This document shows, piece after piece, positions 7,960-15,097 of a stretch of 64,000 bases of DNA. Origin of the DNA: UBA3792 sp045114775. GTDB lineage: Bacteria; Bacillota; Clostridia; Christensenellales; CAG-138. A program made the translations under genes and the position numbers. The DNA is taken from positions 62,001 through 126,000 of the forward strand of contig JBGULC010000042.1 of assembly GCA_045114775.1 (NCBI GenBank), in the 5' to 3' direction. Position 1 is the stretch's first letter. Every line of letters starts with the position of its first letter. The notes below the pieces were generated by a model. The model was not told the DNA's origin. It saw nothing but the letters and a program-made list of their open reading frames with translations, and made no database searches.

Positions 7960-9030
7960 ATGAAGGTACTGGTCATCAATCCCGGCGCGACGTCCACGAA
8001 GATCGCGGTGTTCGAGGAAGAAACCGAAGAATTCCGCGTGTCGATCGACCACAGCGCCGCAGAATTAAAGGACTTTGAACGGGTCGCGGATCAGATGCCC
8101 TACCGCAAGGCGCTGATCCTCGACGCGCTCGCGAAGAAGAACTTTGATCTCAAGACGCTCGACGCGGTCTGCGGCAGGGGCGGTCTGTTCCGCCACATCC
8201 CGTCCGGCACGTACGGCGTCAACGACCGCGCGATCGCGGACATCCTGCACCCGTTCTACGGCGAGCACGCGGCGAACCTCGGCGCGTACATCGCGCGGGA
8301 GATCGCGGATCCGCTGGGCATTCCGGCGTTCTTCGTCGATCCCGTGTGCGTCGACGAGCTTTGCGATCTCGCCCGCGTTTCCGGGTTGAAGGGCATGGTG
8401 CGCGAAAGCTTCTTCCACGCGCTGAACCAGAAATCCGTTGCAAGAAAAGCGGCGAAGCAGCTCGGCAAGCCCTATGAAGAGCTGAACCTGATCGTGCTGC
8501 ATCTCGGCGGCGGCGTGTCCGTCGCAGCGCACGAAAAGGGCATGGTCGTCGACAACTTCAACGTGAAGGACGACGGCGCGATGGGGCTCGACAGAGGCGG
8601 CGCGCTGCCGGTCAACGCGGTCGTGAACCTCTGCTTCTCGGGCAAGACGAAGCAAGAGATCAAAAAGCTCATCAGCGGCGAGGCGGGCGTCTACTCCTAC
8701 CTCGGCACAAAGGATTTCCGCGAGATCGAGCGCCGCGCGCTTTCGGGCGACGAACCTGAGGCGACGCTGATCTTCAAGGCGCTTGCGTATCAGCTTGCGA
8801 AGGATGCGGGTGCGCTCGCAGCCGTCATGAAGTTCAAGGTCGACGCGATCATCTATACGGGCGGCATGGCGTACAGTAAACCGTTCTGCGACGAGCTCGA
8901 TCAATATCTTGCGCCGCTTGCGCCGGTTTTGCGCTTCCCGGGCGAGGAGGAGATGAAGAGCCTCGCCGAAGGCGCATTGCGCGTGCTGCACGGCGGGGAA
9001 TGCAAAACGTATCTGGGGGACGGAAAATGA
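7960..9030 (+). CDS. buk: Butyrate kinase family enzyme
   Basis: 356 residues. It belongs to the acetokinase family: INPGATSTKIAVFEE at the N-terminus is the phosphate-binding loop, and HLGGGVSVAAHEKG with DDGAMGLDRGG are the nucleotide- and substrate-binding stretches of butyrate kinases. It transfers phosphate from an acyl phosphate to ADP, giving the free acid and ATP. Placement between iorB (4-base gap) and ptb (ATGA overlap) suggests the natural acyl group derives from an amino acid rather than from the butyrate pathway: no crotonyl-CoA or butyryl-CoA genes are nearby. Substrate specificity is inference. Confidence 0.9.
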   Translation: MKVLVINPGATSTKIAVFEEETEEFRVSIDHSAAELKDFERVADQMPYRKALILDALAKKNFDLKTLDAVCGRGGLFRHIPSGTYGVNDRAIADILHPFYGEHAANLGAYIAREIADPLGIPAFFVDPVCVDELCDLARVSGLKGMVRESFFHALNQKSVARKAAKQLGKPYEELNLIVLHLGGGVSVAAHEKGMVVDNFNVKDDGAMGLDRGGALPVNAVVNLCFSGKTKQEIKKLISGEAGVYSYLGTKDFREIERRALSGDEPEATLIFKALAYQLAKDAGALAAVMKFKVDAIIYTGGMAYSKPFCDELDQYLAPLAPVLRFPGEEEMKSLAEGALRVLHGGECKTYLGDGK

Positions 9031-9926
9031 GAACGATTCAGGAGATCATAAGCGCGGCGGAGGGCTTTGCCTCCGGGCGCATCGCGGTTGCCGCCGCGCA
9101 CGACGCGGACGTATTGAAGGCGGTCGCGGAAGCGAAAAAGAGAAGGATCGCGGAGCCGATCCTGGTCGGGCACGAAGACAGGATCAACGAGATCCTCAAA
9201 GAGATCGGCGAGGACCCGTCCGAATATGAGATCATTCACGCGGATTCCGATACGGACTGCGCGGCAAAGGCGGTCGAATGTGTGTCCGAGGGGAAAGCGA
9301 ACTTCCTCATGAAGGGCCTTTTGAACACGCCGGACATCATGCGCGCGGTGCTGAAGCCCGAAGCGGGGCTTCGGACCGGCAAGCTCATCAGCCACGTCAT
9401 GATGTACGAGCCGAAGGGACACCGCATGATGGGTCTCACCGACGGCGGCATGAACACGTTCCCGGACCTCGAAAAGAAGGCCGAGATCCTGGAAAACGCG
9501 GCGAAGGTGTTCAAAGCGCTGGGCTACGACGAGATCAACGCCGCGTGCATCTGCGGCGCGGAGGTCGTGAACCCGAAGATCCAGTCGACGGTCGACGCGA
9601 AAACGCTTTCCGAAATGACCGAGCGCTGGGCGCCGTACAACATGAACGTGTACGGACCGGTGGGTCTGGACCTTGCGGTGAGCGAGGCGGCCTGCCGTCA
9701 CAAGCATTACGACGTCAAGGGCGCGGGGCAAGCGGACATTCTGCTCGTTCCGTCCTATGAAACGGGCAACGGCATCGGCAAGGCGATGTCGATCTTCGGG
9801 GGCGCCATGAACGCCGGCATCGTCGTCGGCGCCAAGGTGCCGATCGTGCTGGTTTCCCGCGCGGACAGCGCGGAGGTCAAGCTGGCGGCTATGGCGCTCG
9901 GCGCGGTCGTCGCACGCGGTATGTAA
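9027..9926 (+). CDS. ptb: Phosphate acyltransferase (phosphate butyryltransferase family)
   Basis: 299 residues from the ATG that overlaps the buk stop codon (ATGA, 9027-9030); an upstream in-frame ATG at 9000 lies inside buk and is less likely. Family features include FLMKGLLNTPDIMRAVL, LISHVMMYE, DGGMNTFPD and the C-terminal PSYETGNGIGKA...GAKVPIVLVSRAD. It exchanges CoA of an acyl-CoA for phosphate, feeding the kinase encoded just upstream. Together Ptb and Buk turn the IorAB product into acid plus ATP. Confidence 0.9.
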   Translation: MRTIQEIISAAEGFASGRIAVAAAHDADVLKAVAEAKKRRIAEPILVGHEDRINEILKEIGEDPSEYEIIHADSDTDCAAKAVECVSEGKANFLMKGLLNTPDIMRAVLKPEAGLRTGKLISHVMMYEPKGHRMMGLTDGGMNTFPDLEKKAEILENAAKVFKALGYDEINAACICGAEVVNPKIQSTVDAKTLSEMTERWAPYNMNVYGPVGLDLAVSEAACRHKHYDVKGAGQADILLVPSYETGNGIGKAMSIFGGAMNAGIVVGAKVPIVLVSRADSAEVKLAAMALGAVVARGM

Positions 9927-9950
9927 AAGAATTTCAGGGAGGATCATCAA

Positions 9951-11135
9951 ATGCTGGTAAACGAAATGGTACAGCTCGGCGCAAAGCGCTCGGGCATCCG
10001 CGAGCTCTTTGAGTACGGTCTGAAGCGCAAGGCCGAGATCGGCGCGGAAAACGTCTTTGATTTCTCGATCGGCAACCCGTCCGTGCCTGCGCCCGAGGCG
10101 GTGCAGGACGCGTATAAGGCAATAGCCGCGCGCAAGGACACGGTCAAGGTTCACGGCTATACGTCCGCGACCGGCGCGATGAGCGTGCGCGAGGCGGTTG
10201 CAAAGAACCTGAACGAGCGGTTCAACTGCGGCGCAAGGGCACAGAATCTGTTCTTCACCTGCGGCGCGGCGCCGGCGCTCATGAGCACCATGAAGGCCAT
10301 GTGCGTGCCTGGCGCAGAATACATCGTTCTCGCGCCGTACTTCCCGGAATACCCGACGTTCATCCACGCGGTCGGCGGCAAGATGGTCGTCGTCCCCGCA
10401 AACACGGAGGACTTCGACCTGCACGTCGAGGAGATCGAGCCGTATTTTTCCGAGCACACGCAGGCGATCATCATCAACTCGCCGAACAATCCCTCCGGCG
10501 TCGTCTATCAAAAGGAAGCGCTCGAGGCGCTTGCCGCGCTGCTGCGCAGAATGGGCGAGAAGTTCGGACATCCGATCTACCTAATCGCGGACGAGCCGTA
10601 TCGTGAGCTGGTGTTTGACGGCTATGAGACGCCGTTCATCCCGAACATCTACGAGAACACCGTCGTCTGCTATTCCTGGTCGAAATCCCTGAGCCTGCCC
10701 GGCGAGCGTATCGGCTACGTGTACGTGCCGGACCGCTGCGCCGACAGCGTCGATCTGTTCAACGCGGTCGCGGGCTCCGCAAGAGCTTTGGGTCACATCT
10801 GCGCGCCGACCACCTCGCAGTACATCGTGGAGCAGTGCTGCGGCATGATGCCGGACATCGCGGCGTACGACGAGAACCGCAAGACACTCTATGAGGCGCT
10901 GACAAGCTACGGCTACACCTGCGTCTATCCGCACGGCGCGTTCTATATGCTCATTAAGGCCCCGTTCGGTACCGCGACGGAGTTTTCCGAGCGCGCGAAG
11001 GACTTCAACATCCTCGTGCCGCCGTGTGAACCGTTCGGCTGCCCCGGATACCTTAGGCTTTCCACCTGCGTGAGCCACGACATGATCCTGCGTTCGTTGC
11101 CCGCCTTTATGGCGCTGATCGAAGCGGGTCTGTAA
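9951..11135 (+). CDS. PLP-dependent aminotransferase (class I/II)
   Basis: 394 residues. Fold-type I aminotransferase motifs: NSPNNPSGV, IADEPYRELVFDG and the Schiff-base lysine in YSWSKSLSLPGERIGY. It starts after GGGAGG, 24 bases downstream of ptb, and is followed by a terminator, so it closes the operon. In this setting it would convert an amino acid (aromatic or branched-chain are the best guesses from IorAB) to the 2-oxo acid that IorAB oxidises. The annotation could also be aspartate- or alanine-type aminotransferase if judged by sequence alone; context is the main argument. Confidence 0.85.
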   Translation: MLVNEMVQLGAKRSGIRELFEYGLKRKAEIGAENVFDFSIGNPSVPAPEAVQDAYKAIAARKDTVKVHGYTSATGAMSVREAVAKNLNERFNCGARAQNLFFTCGAAPALMSTMKAMCVPGAEYIVLAPYFPEYPTFIHAVGGKMVVVPANTEDFDLHVEEIEPYFSEHTQAIIINSPNNPSGVVYQKEALEALAALLRRMGEKFGHPIYLIADEPYRELVFDGYETPFIPNIYENTVVCYSWSKSLSLPGERIGYVYVPDRCADSVDLFNAVAGSARALGHICAPTTSQYIVEQCCGMMPDIAAYDENRKTLYEALTSYGYTCVYPHGAFYMLIKAPFGTATEFSERAKDFNILVPPCEPFGCPGYLRLSTCVSHDMILRSLPAFMALIEAGL

Positions 11136-11150
11136 GCGTAAATCACTTTC

Positions 11151-11178
11151 GGCGGAGGCTTCGGCTCCCGCCTTTTTT
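11151..11178 (+). terminator. Terminator closing the ior-buk-ptb-aminotransferase operon
   Basis: GGCGG(AG)GC and GC(TC)CCGCC flank a TTCG loop, followed by TTTTTT. The stem has one internal mismatch pair. Confidence 0.75.
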
Positions 11179-11189
11179 GTTCCACAGAA

Positions 11190-11209
11190 TTGCAAAGAAA
11201 ACTTTGCAA
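11190..11209 (+). promoter_or_regulatory. Palindromic operator candidate
   Basis: TTGCAAAG-N4-CTTTGCAA is a perfect inverted repeat immediately upstream of the promoter at 11217-11245, a typical place for a regulator binding site. The direct repeat AAACTTGGC at 11226-11234 and 11256-11264 brackets the -10 box and may be a second site. Confidence 0.55.
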
Positions 11210-11216
11210 ATAGGTG

Positions 11217-11245
11217 TTGACAAGTAAACTTGGCGGTGGTATTAT
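11217..11245 (+). promoter_or_regulatory. Predicted promoter of the small regulator operon
   Basis: TTGACA (11217-11222), 17 bases, TATTAT (11240-11245). Confidence 0.8.
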
Positions 11246-11278
11246 GATATCAATAAAACTTGGCAGGAGATGAGAAGA

Positions 11279-11605
11279 ATGGATAAAGAAACGATATTGA
11301 AGAAAGCGCAGGCGGAGAACCGCGGACGTGACGAGGCGGATCTGGAGGCGCAGAAGAAAGGCGCGTGGTTTGCATATCTCGTCGGGATCGTCGGCATGAT
11401 CGCTGTCAATGTGATCAACGGTGCGGTATTCGGGACGGTCAATCACGGACCGAATTTCATCATCTGTCTGATGGCGGCCGTCGCGTTTTTCGCGAAGTAC
11501 CGCACGCTGAAAAAGAAGCATGAGCTGATCGTCGCGATCGTTTACGGTGCGCTCGCGCTGATGTTTCTGGTATTCTGGCTGCTGCAGCTTCTGAAGGTGT
11601 GGTGA
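11279..11605 (+). CDS. Small membrane protein, DUF6442-like
   Basis: 108 residues using the ATG at 11279, which has AGGAG nine bases upstream; an in-frame ATG at 11270 lies too close to that site. A charged N-terminus (about 28 residues) is followed by three or four membrane segments with short loops. Proteins of this build are commonly encoded directly before a small XRE-type regulator in Firmicutes, as here. Function unknown. The stop codon overlaps the region of the next start, so translation is probably coupled. Confidence 0.75.
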   Translation: MDKETILKKAQAENRGRDEADLEAQKKGAWFAYLVGIVGMIAVNVINGAVFGTVNHGPNFIICLMAAVAFFAKYRTLKKKHELIVAIVYGALALMFLVFWLLQLLKVW

Positions 11606-11610
11606 GCGTT

Positions 11611-11823
11611 ATGCAGGACGCATTGATCCTGAAAAACCGCCTCAGAGAGGCGCGCACGGAAGCCGGCATGAGCCAGTCGCAGCTTGCCGAGACGGTCGGC
11701 GTTTCGCGCAATACGATCAGCTCCATCGAAACGGGGCAATTCAACCCCACGGCAAAGCTTGCCCTGATCCTGTGCATTGCGTTGGACAGAAAGTTTGAGG
11801 ACCTGTTCTATTTTGACGAGTAA
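11611..11823 (+). CDS. XRE-family (Cro/CI-type) HTH transcriptional regulator
   Basis: 70 residues from the ATG at 11611; a GTG at 11599 overlapping the upstream gene is an alternative. The whole protein is one helix-turn-helix domain: LREARTEAGMSQSQLAETVG, VSRNTISSIETGQFNPTAKL and the C-terminal LFYFDE typical of the short YozG/YgzD-type regulators. It probably controls its own operon through the palindrome at 11190-11209, as an inference from position. Confidence 0.88.
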   Translation: MQDALILKNRLREARTEAGMSQSQLAETVGVSRNTISSIETGQFNPTAKLALILCIALDRKFEDLFYFDE

Positions 11824-11835
11824 AGGAGTTTACCC

Positions 11836-12366
11836 ATGAAAAAGCGTGCAATCATCGTTTTGTGTCTGATCATGCTGCTGCCGCTTGCCGGCTGTACGGA
11901 GGAGGAACCGCAGAATAACGCGGCAATTGAAAAGCCTGTCGCGCCGAAAAACGGCGTATATGTCGTCGGCGAGCATATCCCCTTCGACAGCGTCACGGAC
12001 TTTTACTACACGATCTCCGCGACGACCTTTCCGCCGCATTATCAGCGCTATCGCTTTTTCGTCGAGGACGGGGAATACAAGTTCTTCCATGAAACGCGCG
12101 AGGGCGATCATCTGCCGCTGACGGAATCGGATGCGACGGTCTCCGAAACGATACCGCTTAACAAGGAACAGTGGCAGGCCTTCCTCGACTGTGTGGCGGG
12201 CGGCACGGTGATTGCGAGGCAGGAGCATCTCGAGGACGGCGCCGCGGGTCCGTGGCTCTATCTCTACTGGACCGGCGATCCCGGCGACGTGCAGCAATTC
12301 ACCTTCGCGTCCTACAGCGCGCGCCTCGCCTTTGAAGCACTCTCGGAAAGTCTCAGCAATCCGTAA
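11836..12366 (+). CDS. Lipoprotein of unknown function
   Basis: 176 residues. A lipoprotein signal peptide ends in LPLAGC with Cys20 as the lipidated residue. The mature part is soluble, aromatic-rich and without a family I recognise. AAAGGAG precedes the ATG and the gene begins 12 bases after the HTH gene, so it belongs to the same operon (membrane protein, regulator, lipoprotein). Confidence 0.8.
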   Translation: MKKRAIIVLCLIMLLPLAGCTEEEPQNNAAIEKPVAPKNGVYVVGEHIPFDSVTDFYYTISATTFPPHYQRYRFFVEDGEYKFFHETREGDHLPLTESDATVSETIPLNKEQWQAFLDCVAGGTVIARQEHLEDGAAGPWLYLYWTGDPGDVQQFTFASYSARLAFEALSESLSNP

Positions 12367-12387
12367 AGGAAAGATGCGCGATCTTTG

Positions 12388-12417
12388 AACGATTCTCCCC
12401 GCGAGGATCGTTTTTTT
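12388..12417 (+). terminator. Terminator of the regulator-lipoprotein operon
   Basis: AACGAT...CTC and GAG...ATCGTT form a stem with a small internal mismatch, followed by seven T. Confidence 0.8.
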
Positions 12418-12596
12418 ACTTTTTATGTAACAAAGTGGAAGCAGAGAGAGGAAGCGTCTCCGGCATCCAGCCATACAACATACGGTTCAAGCAGGGCTTT
12501 TCAACGACAGTACGGTATGGACGAGACATCGGGGGCTCTCTGCCCGATCACATAGGCGAATTGAGCACTACCCGCCCGTCAGCCTGTCGGATGCCG

Positions 12597-12686
12597 CCCT
12601 CCCTGACAAGGGAGGGTATAATGATTAGGCGATCTTGCCCTCTCTGTGTAAGGGGGTGGCAGTCGAAGCCCAATGGAAGGGTTGTC
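12597..12686. repeat. Degenerate family A intergenic repeats
   Basis: CCCTCCCTGACAAGGGAGGG (12597-12616) is a hairpin like the core of family A. A second, diverged copy at 12635-12686 keeps TTGCCCTCTCTGTG, AAGGG and the GGGTTGTC end. The gap between 12418 and 13014 otherwise holds an AT-richer tract with a broken minus-strand frame (about 12711-12840, not called as a gene) and the promoter at 12911. Confidence 0.6.
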
Positions 12687-12910
12687 ACTTCAGCCGCAAG
12701 AGCTTCGGCGAACTGTTCGGAACACCCAAAAAAGGAAAAACGCGTCCCGCGAGAAGCTCTTTTCCGCTTGCATATGCTTCGACCTGCTTGCGATAATAGT
12801 CCTGTTCTATCCGAAGCTTTCATACAGATGTTGTCTTTCATGTCATCATCCCTCTATTACTTAGGTGGTTTTTTACAAGCAATAAAAAGTATAACATTAT
12901 CGCCATGCTA

Positions 12911-12939
12911 TTGACACCGGAAATAATATAGAATAAAAT
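12911..12939 (+). promoter_or_regulatory. Predicted promoter of the zinc-ribbon gene at 13015
   Basis: TTGACA (12911-12916), 17 bases, TAAAAT (12934-12939). Confidence 0.75.
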
Positions 12940-13014
12940 AAGGCCGATGGTTTTTTAGCATCATTTTGGTTTCTATTAGCATTGTTAACCAAATAATCGA
13001 TAAGGAGGGATACT

Positions 13015-13875
13015 ATGAAATGTCCAAATTGTGGTGCGGAAACAAACGCTGCAGTATGTGAGTACTGCGGTACGCAAATCAATAATCCTAAAGGTTGCTG
13101 CAAAAGATGCGGAAGTCCGAATCTTTCCTTCAGGCGTGAGAATCAGGGAGAGATTAAAGGAAAGAAATCGAACCGGATCGTGCATAGAACTGTCGGTGTG
13201 TGTAAGGATTGTGGATACACATGGTTTGAGGATGAAATAAAATCTTCAAAACGCAAAACGTGGCTTTGGGTGTTGGGATGGATTTTCATTTTCCCGATCC
13301 CTTTGACGATCCTCATGGTGAAAAACAAGAAGCTCAAATCGTGGGCGAAAATTCTGATTATCGCGGGAGCATGGGCATTATATCTGGTGATAGCATTTGC
13401 AGGATCATTATCTAATAATTCCACCAAGGAAGCCCCCCCCGTTGAAACGATGCAACCGAATATAACAGAGCAGAATAAAACAGAAGAGCAACCCTCAAAG
13501 ATTGAGGTGGAACTATCGGTTGTCCCCAAAGTGAATGATGAGGATGGGTCTGTATTATTTGAAATCACCACCAATCTGCCGGAAGACACAAAACTGATGG
13601 TCACGGTATCGAATAATGAAGGATATCGCGCGCAAGATACCGCAGTTATACTGAACAATGGAAAAGGGTATACGGCAGAGTTTTCAAATCATGGTGAAGG
13701 ATTGAAAGGCAGTTATCAGGTTGTTGTATCCATGAGTTTGCCAAAATTGCAGGCAACATCGGTACAATCTGTCATAGGAAAAAATGGTGAATTCATTACA
13801 GGAGAATATGTTATAAGTTCAACAATCGACGACAGTAATGTGATAGAGGGAATCTTCGAGTATAATTTTGAATAA
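13015..13875 (+). CDS. Zinc-ribbon membrane protein of unknown function
   Basis: 286 residues. Two N-terminal zinc-ribbon motifs are clear: CPNCGAETNAAVCEYCG at residues 3-19 and CKRCGSPNLSF...GVCKDCGYTW at about 29-69. Two membrane segments follow at about 80-98 and 108-126, then a Thr/Glu/Asn-rich linker and an all-beta-looking extracellular domain (about 160-286). The gene is visibly AT-richer and uses AT-ending codons unlike its GC-rich neighbours, which suggests acquisition from elsewhere. A run of eight or nine C lies in the linker region and could be prone to slippage. It starts after AAGGAGGG. Role unknown; the layout suggests a cytosolic zinc domain coupled to an external sensor. Confidence 0.8.
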   Translation: MKCPNCGAETNAAVCEYCGTQINNPKGCCKRCGSPNLSFRRENQGEIKGKKSNRIVHRTVGVCKDCGYTWFEDEIKSSKRKTWLWVLGWIFIFPIPLTILMVKNKKLKSWAKILIIAGAWALYLVIAFAGSLSNNSTKEAPPVETMQPNITEQNKTEEQPSKIEVELSVVPKVNDEDGSVLFEITTNLPEDTKLMVTVSNNEGYRAQDTAVILNNGKGYTAEFSNHGEGLKGSYQVVVSMSLPKLQATSVQSVIGKNGEFITGEYVISSTIDDSNVIEGIFEYNFE

Positions 13876-13905
13876 AAAGAAGAATCTTCACAGCCCAAAA
13901 GAAAT

Positions 13906-13932
13906 AAAGCGGAGCGAATATCGCTCCGCTTT
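13906..13932. terminator. Bidirectional terminator between convergent genes
   Basis: AAAGCGGAGCGA and TCGCTCCGCTTT form a perfect 12-bp stem with an ATA loop. T-rich sequence follows on both strands, serving the gene at 13015 (plus) and the DUF1292 gene (minus). Confidence 0.85.
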
Positions 13933-13942
13933 GCTCTATATT

Positions 13943-14257
13943 TTATTCTTCGTTCTTTTCGCAGCCTTCGCAGTCGTCCGCGTCGCAGTCCCAGCACTCC
14001 ATGCGCTTTTCGGCGATCGCAAACAGCTCGTCCAGAAGGTCGTCGGGCACGGGCACAAACTCTTCCATGTCCTCTTCTTCGTTCACGACGATCTCCATGA
14101 TGCAGACCTCAAAGTCCTCCTCGGGCTCCTCGGGCAGATCGGCGTCCACGAGTACCGCGTACTCCTTGCCGTTATGCTCAAAATAATCAATGACCTCAAG
14201 GTCAAACTCGTTGCCTTCCTCATCGGTAAAGGTGACAAGATCTCTTTCGTCTTCCAT
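13943..14257 (-). CDS. DUF1292 family protein
   Basis: 104 residues, very acidic. The DUF1292 pattern is present: FTDEEGNEFDLEVID near the N-terminus, NGKEYAVLVDAD, then EVCIMEIVVNEE. Family members are small cytosolic Firmicutes proteins of unknown role, often next to ruvX or alaS, but not here. The tail has an unusual CWDCDADDCEGCEKNEE with four Cys, which might bind a metal (inference). AAAGGAG precedes the ATG. Confidence 0.85.
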   Translation of the reverse strand: MEDERDLVTFTDEEGNEFDLEVIDYFEHNGKEYAVLVDADLPEEPEEDFEVCIMEIVVNEEEDMEEFVPVPDDLLDELFAIAEKRMECWDCDADDCEGCEKNEE

Positions 14258-14375
14258 TGCGGTTCTCCTTTCGTTTTATTCCAAATCATTGTACCGCATT
14301 CCGCGCCGCATTGCAAGCAAAAACCGGCGGCGCGAAAAAACTTTTTGCAAATCTAAAACAAAGTTAGAATCCCCC

Positions 14376-14404
14376 TTGTGCGACGGGAGCAAATCGTTTA
14401 TACT
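14376..14404 (+). promoter_or_regulatory. Predicted promoter of the regulator-ygeY-ygeW operon
   Basis: TTGTGC (14376-14381), 17 bases, TATACT (14399-14404). The -10 is strong, the -35 weak. Confidence 0.6.
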
Positions 14405-14440
14405 ATATCATGAAGTAACGCGCGGAACGGAGAAACACGC

Positions 14441-15076
14441 ATGGACCTGGAGTTTTTGAAACGTCTTTCGGAAGCGATCGCAGAGCAGTTCGGTTCGAGC
14501 TGCGAGGTCGCGGTACATGATTTGAAAAGCGGCGACTACGAACACACGATCGCGCTGATCGAAAACGGACACGTCACGCACCGCAAGGTCGGCGACGGGC
14601 CGAGCCGCATTGCGCTCGAGGCGCTGAAGGCGGAGGACCCGGACGCGTTGAAGGATCAGGCGGGGTATCTCATGCGCACGCACGACGGCCGCATCCTGAA
14701 ATGCTCCACGGTCTATCTCCGCGATGAAAACGGCAAGCCGGAGGGGATCTTTTCGATCAACTACGACGTGACCGAGCTTCTGATGGCGGAGCGCGCCGTG
14801 GGCTCGCTTCTGCACCATAAGGAGGAGGAAAGGAAAGTGCCGGAGCGCATTCCGCTGTCGGTCAACGAGCTTCTGGACGATCTCATCGAGCAATCGGTGC
14901 AGCTCGTGGGCAAGCCCGTCGCCATGATGAACAAGGAGGATAAGATCGAGGCGATCGCGTTCCTCAACAAGGCGGGGGCGTTTCTGATCACGCGAAGCGG
15001 CGATAAGGTGTCGAAGTATTTCGGCATCAGCAAATATACCCTATATTCCTACATCGACGCAAAGAATCCCGTTTAA
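14441..15076 (+). CDS. YheO-like PAS and helix-turn-helix transcriptional regulator
   Basis: 211 residues. Residues 5-112 fit the YheO-like PAS domain (FGSSCEVAVHDLKSGDYEHT, a conserved LKCSTVYLRDENGKPEGIFSIN block). Residues about 140-208 fit the linked HTH domain, ending in VSKYFGISKYTLYSYIDA as the recognition region. Such regulators sense small ligands such as amino acids or nitrogen compounds. It is the first gene before ygeY (21-base gap) and ygeW, so it most likely controls them. Confidence 0.85.
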   Translation: MDLEFLKRLSEAIAEQFGSSCEVAVHDLKSGDYEHTIALIENGHVTHRKVGDGPSRIALEALKAEDPDALKDQAGYLMRTHDGRILKCSTVYLRDENGKPEGIFSINYDVTELLMAERAVGSLLHHKEEERKVPERIPLSVNELLDDLIEQSVQLVGKPVAMMNKEDKIEAIAFLNKAGAFLITRSGDKVSKYFGISKYTLYSYIDAKNPV

Positions 15077-15097
15077 AGGGTCAGAAAGGAAAAAGGC

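Noticed and set aside
12548..12841. Minus-strand frame with ATG and a weak ribosome binding site
   Set aside because: It runs through degenerate repeat copies and its composition changes midway; at best it covers a broken gene.
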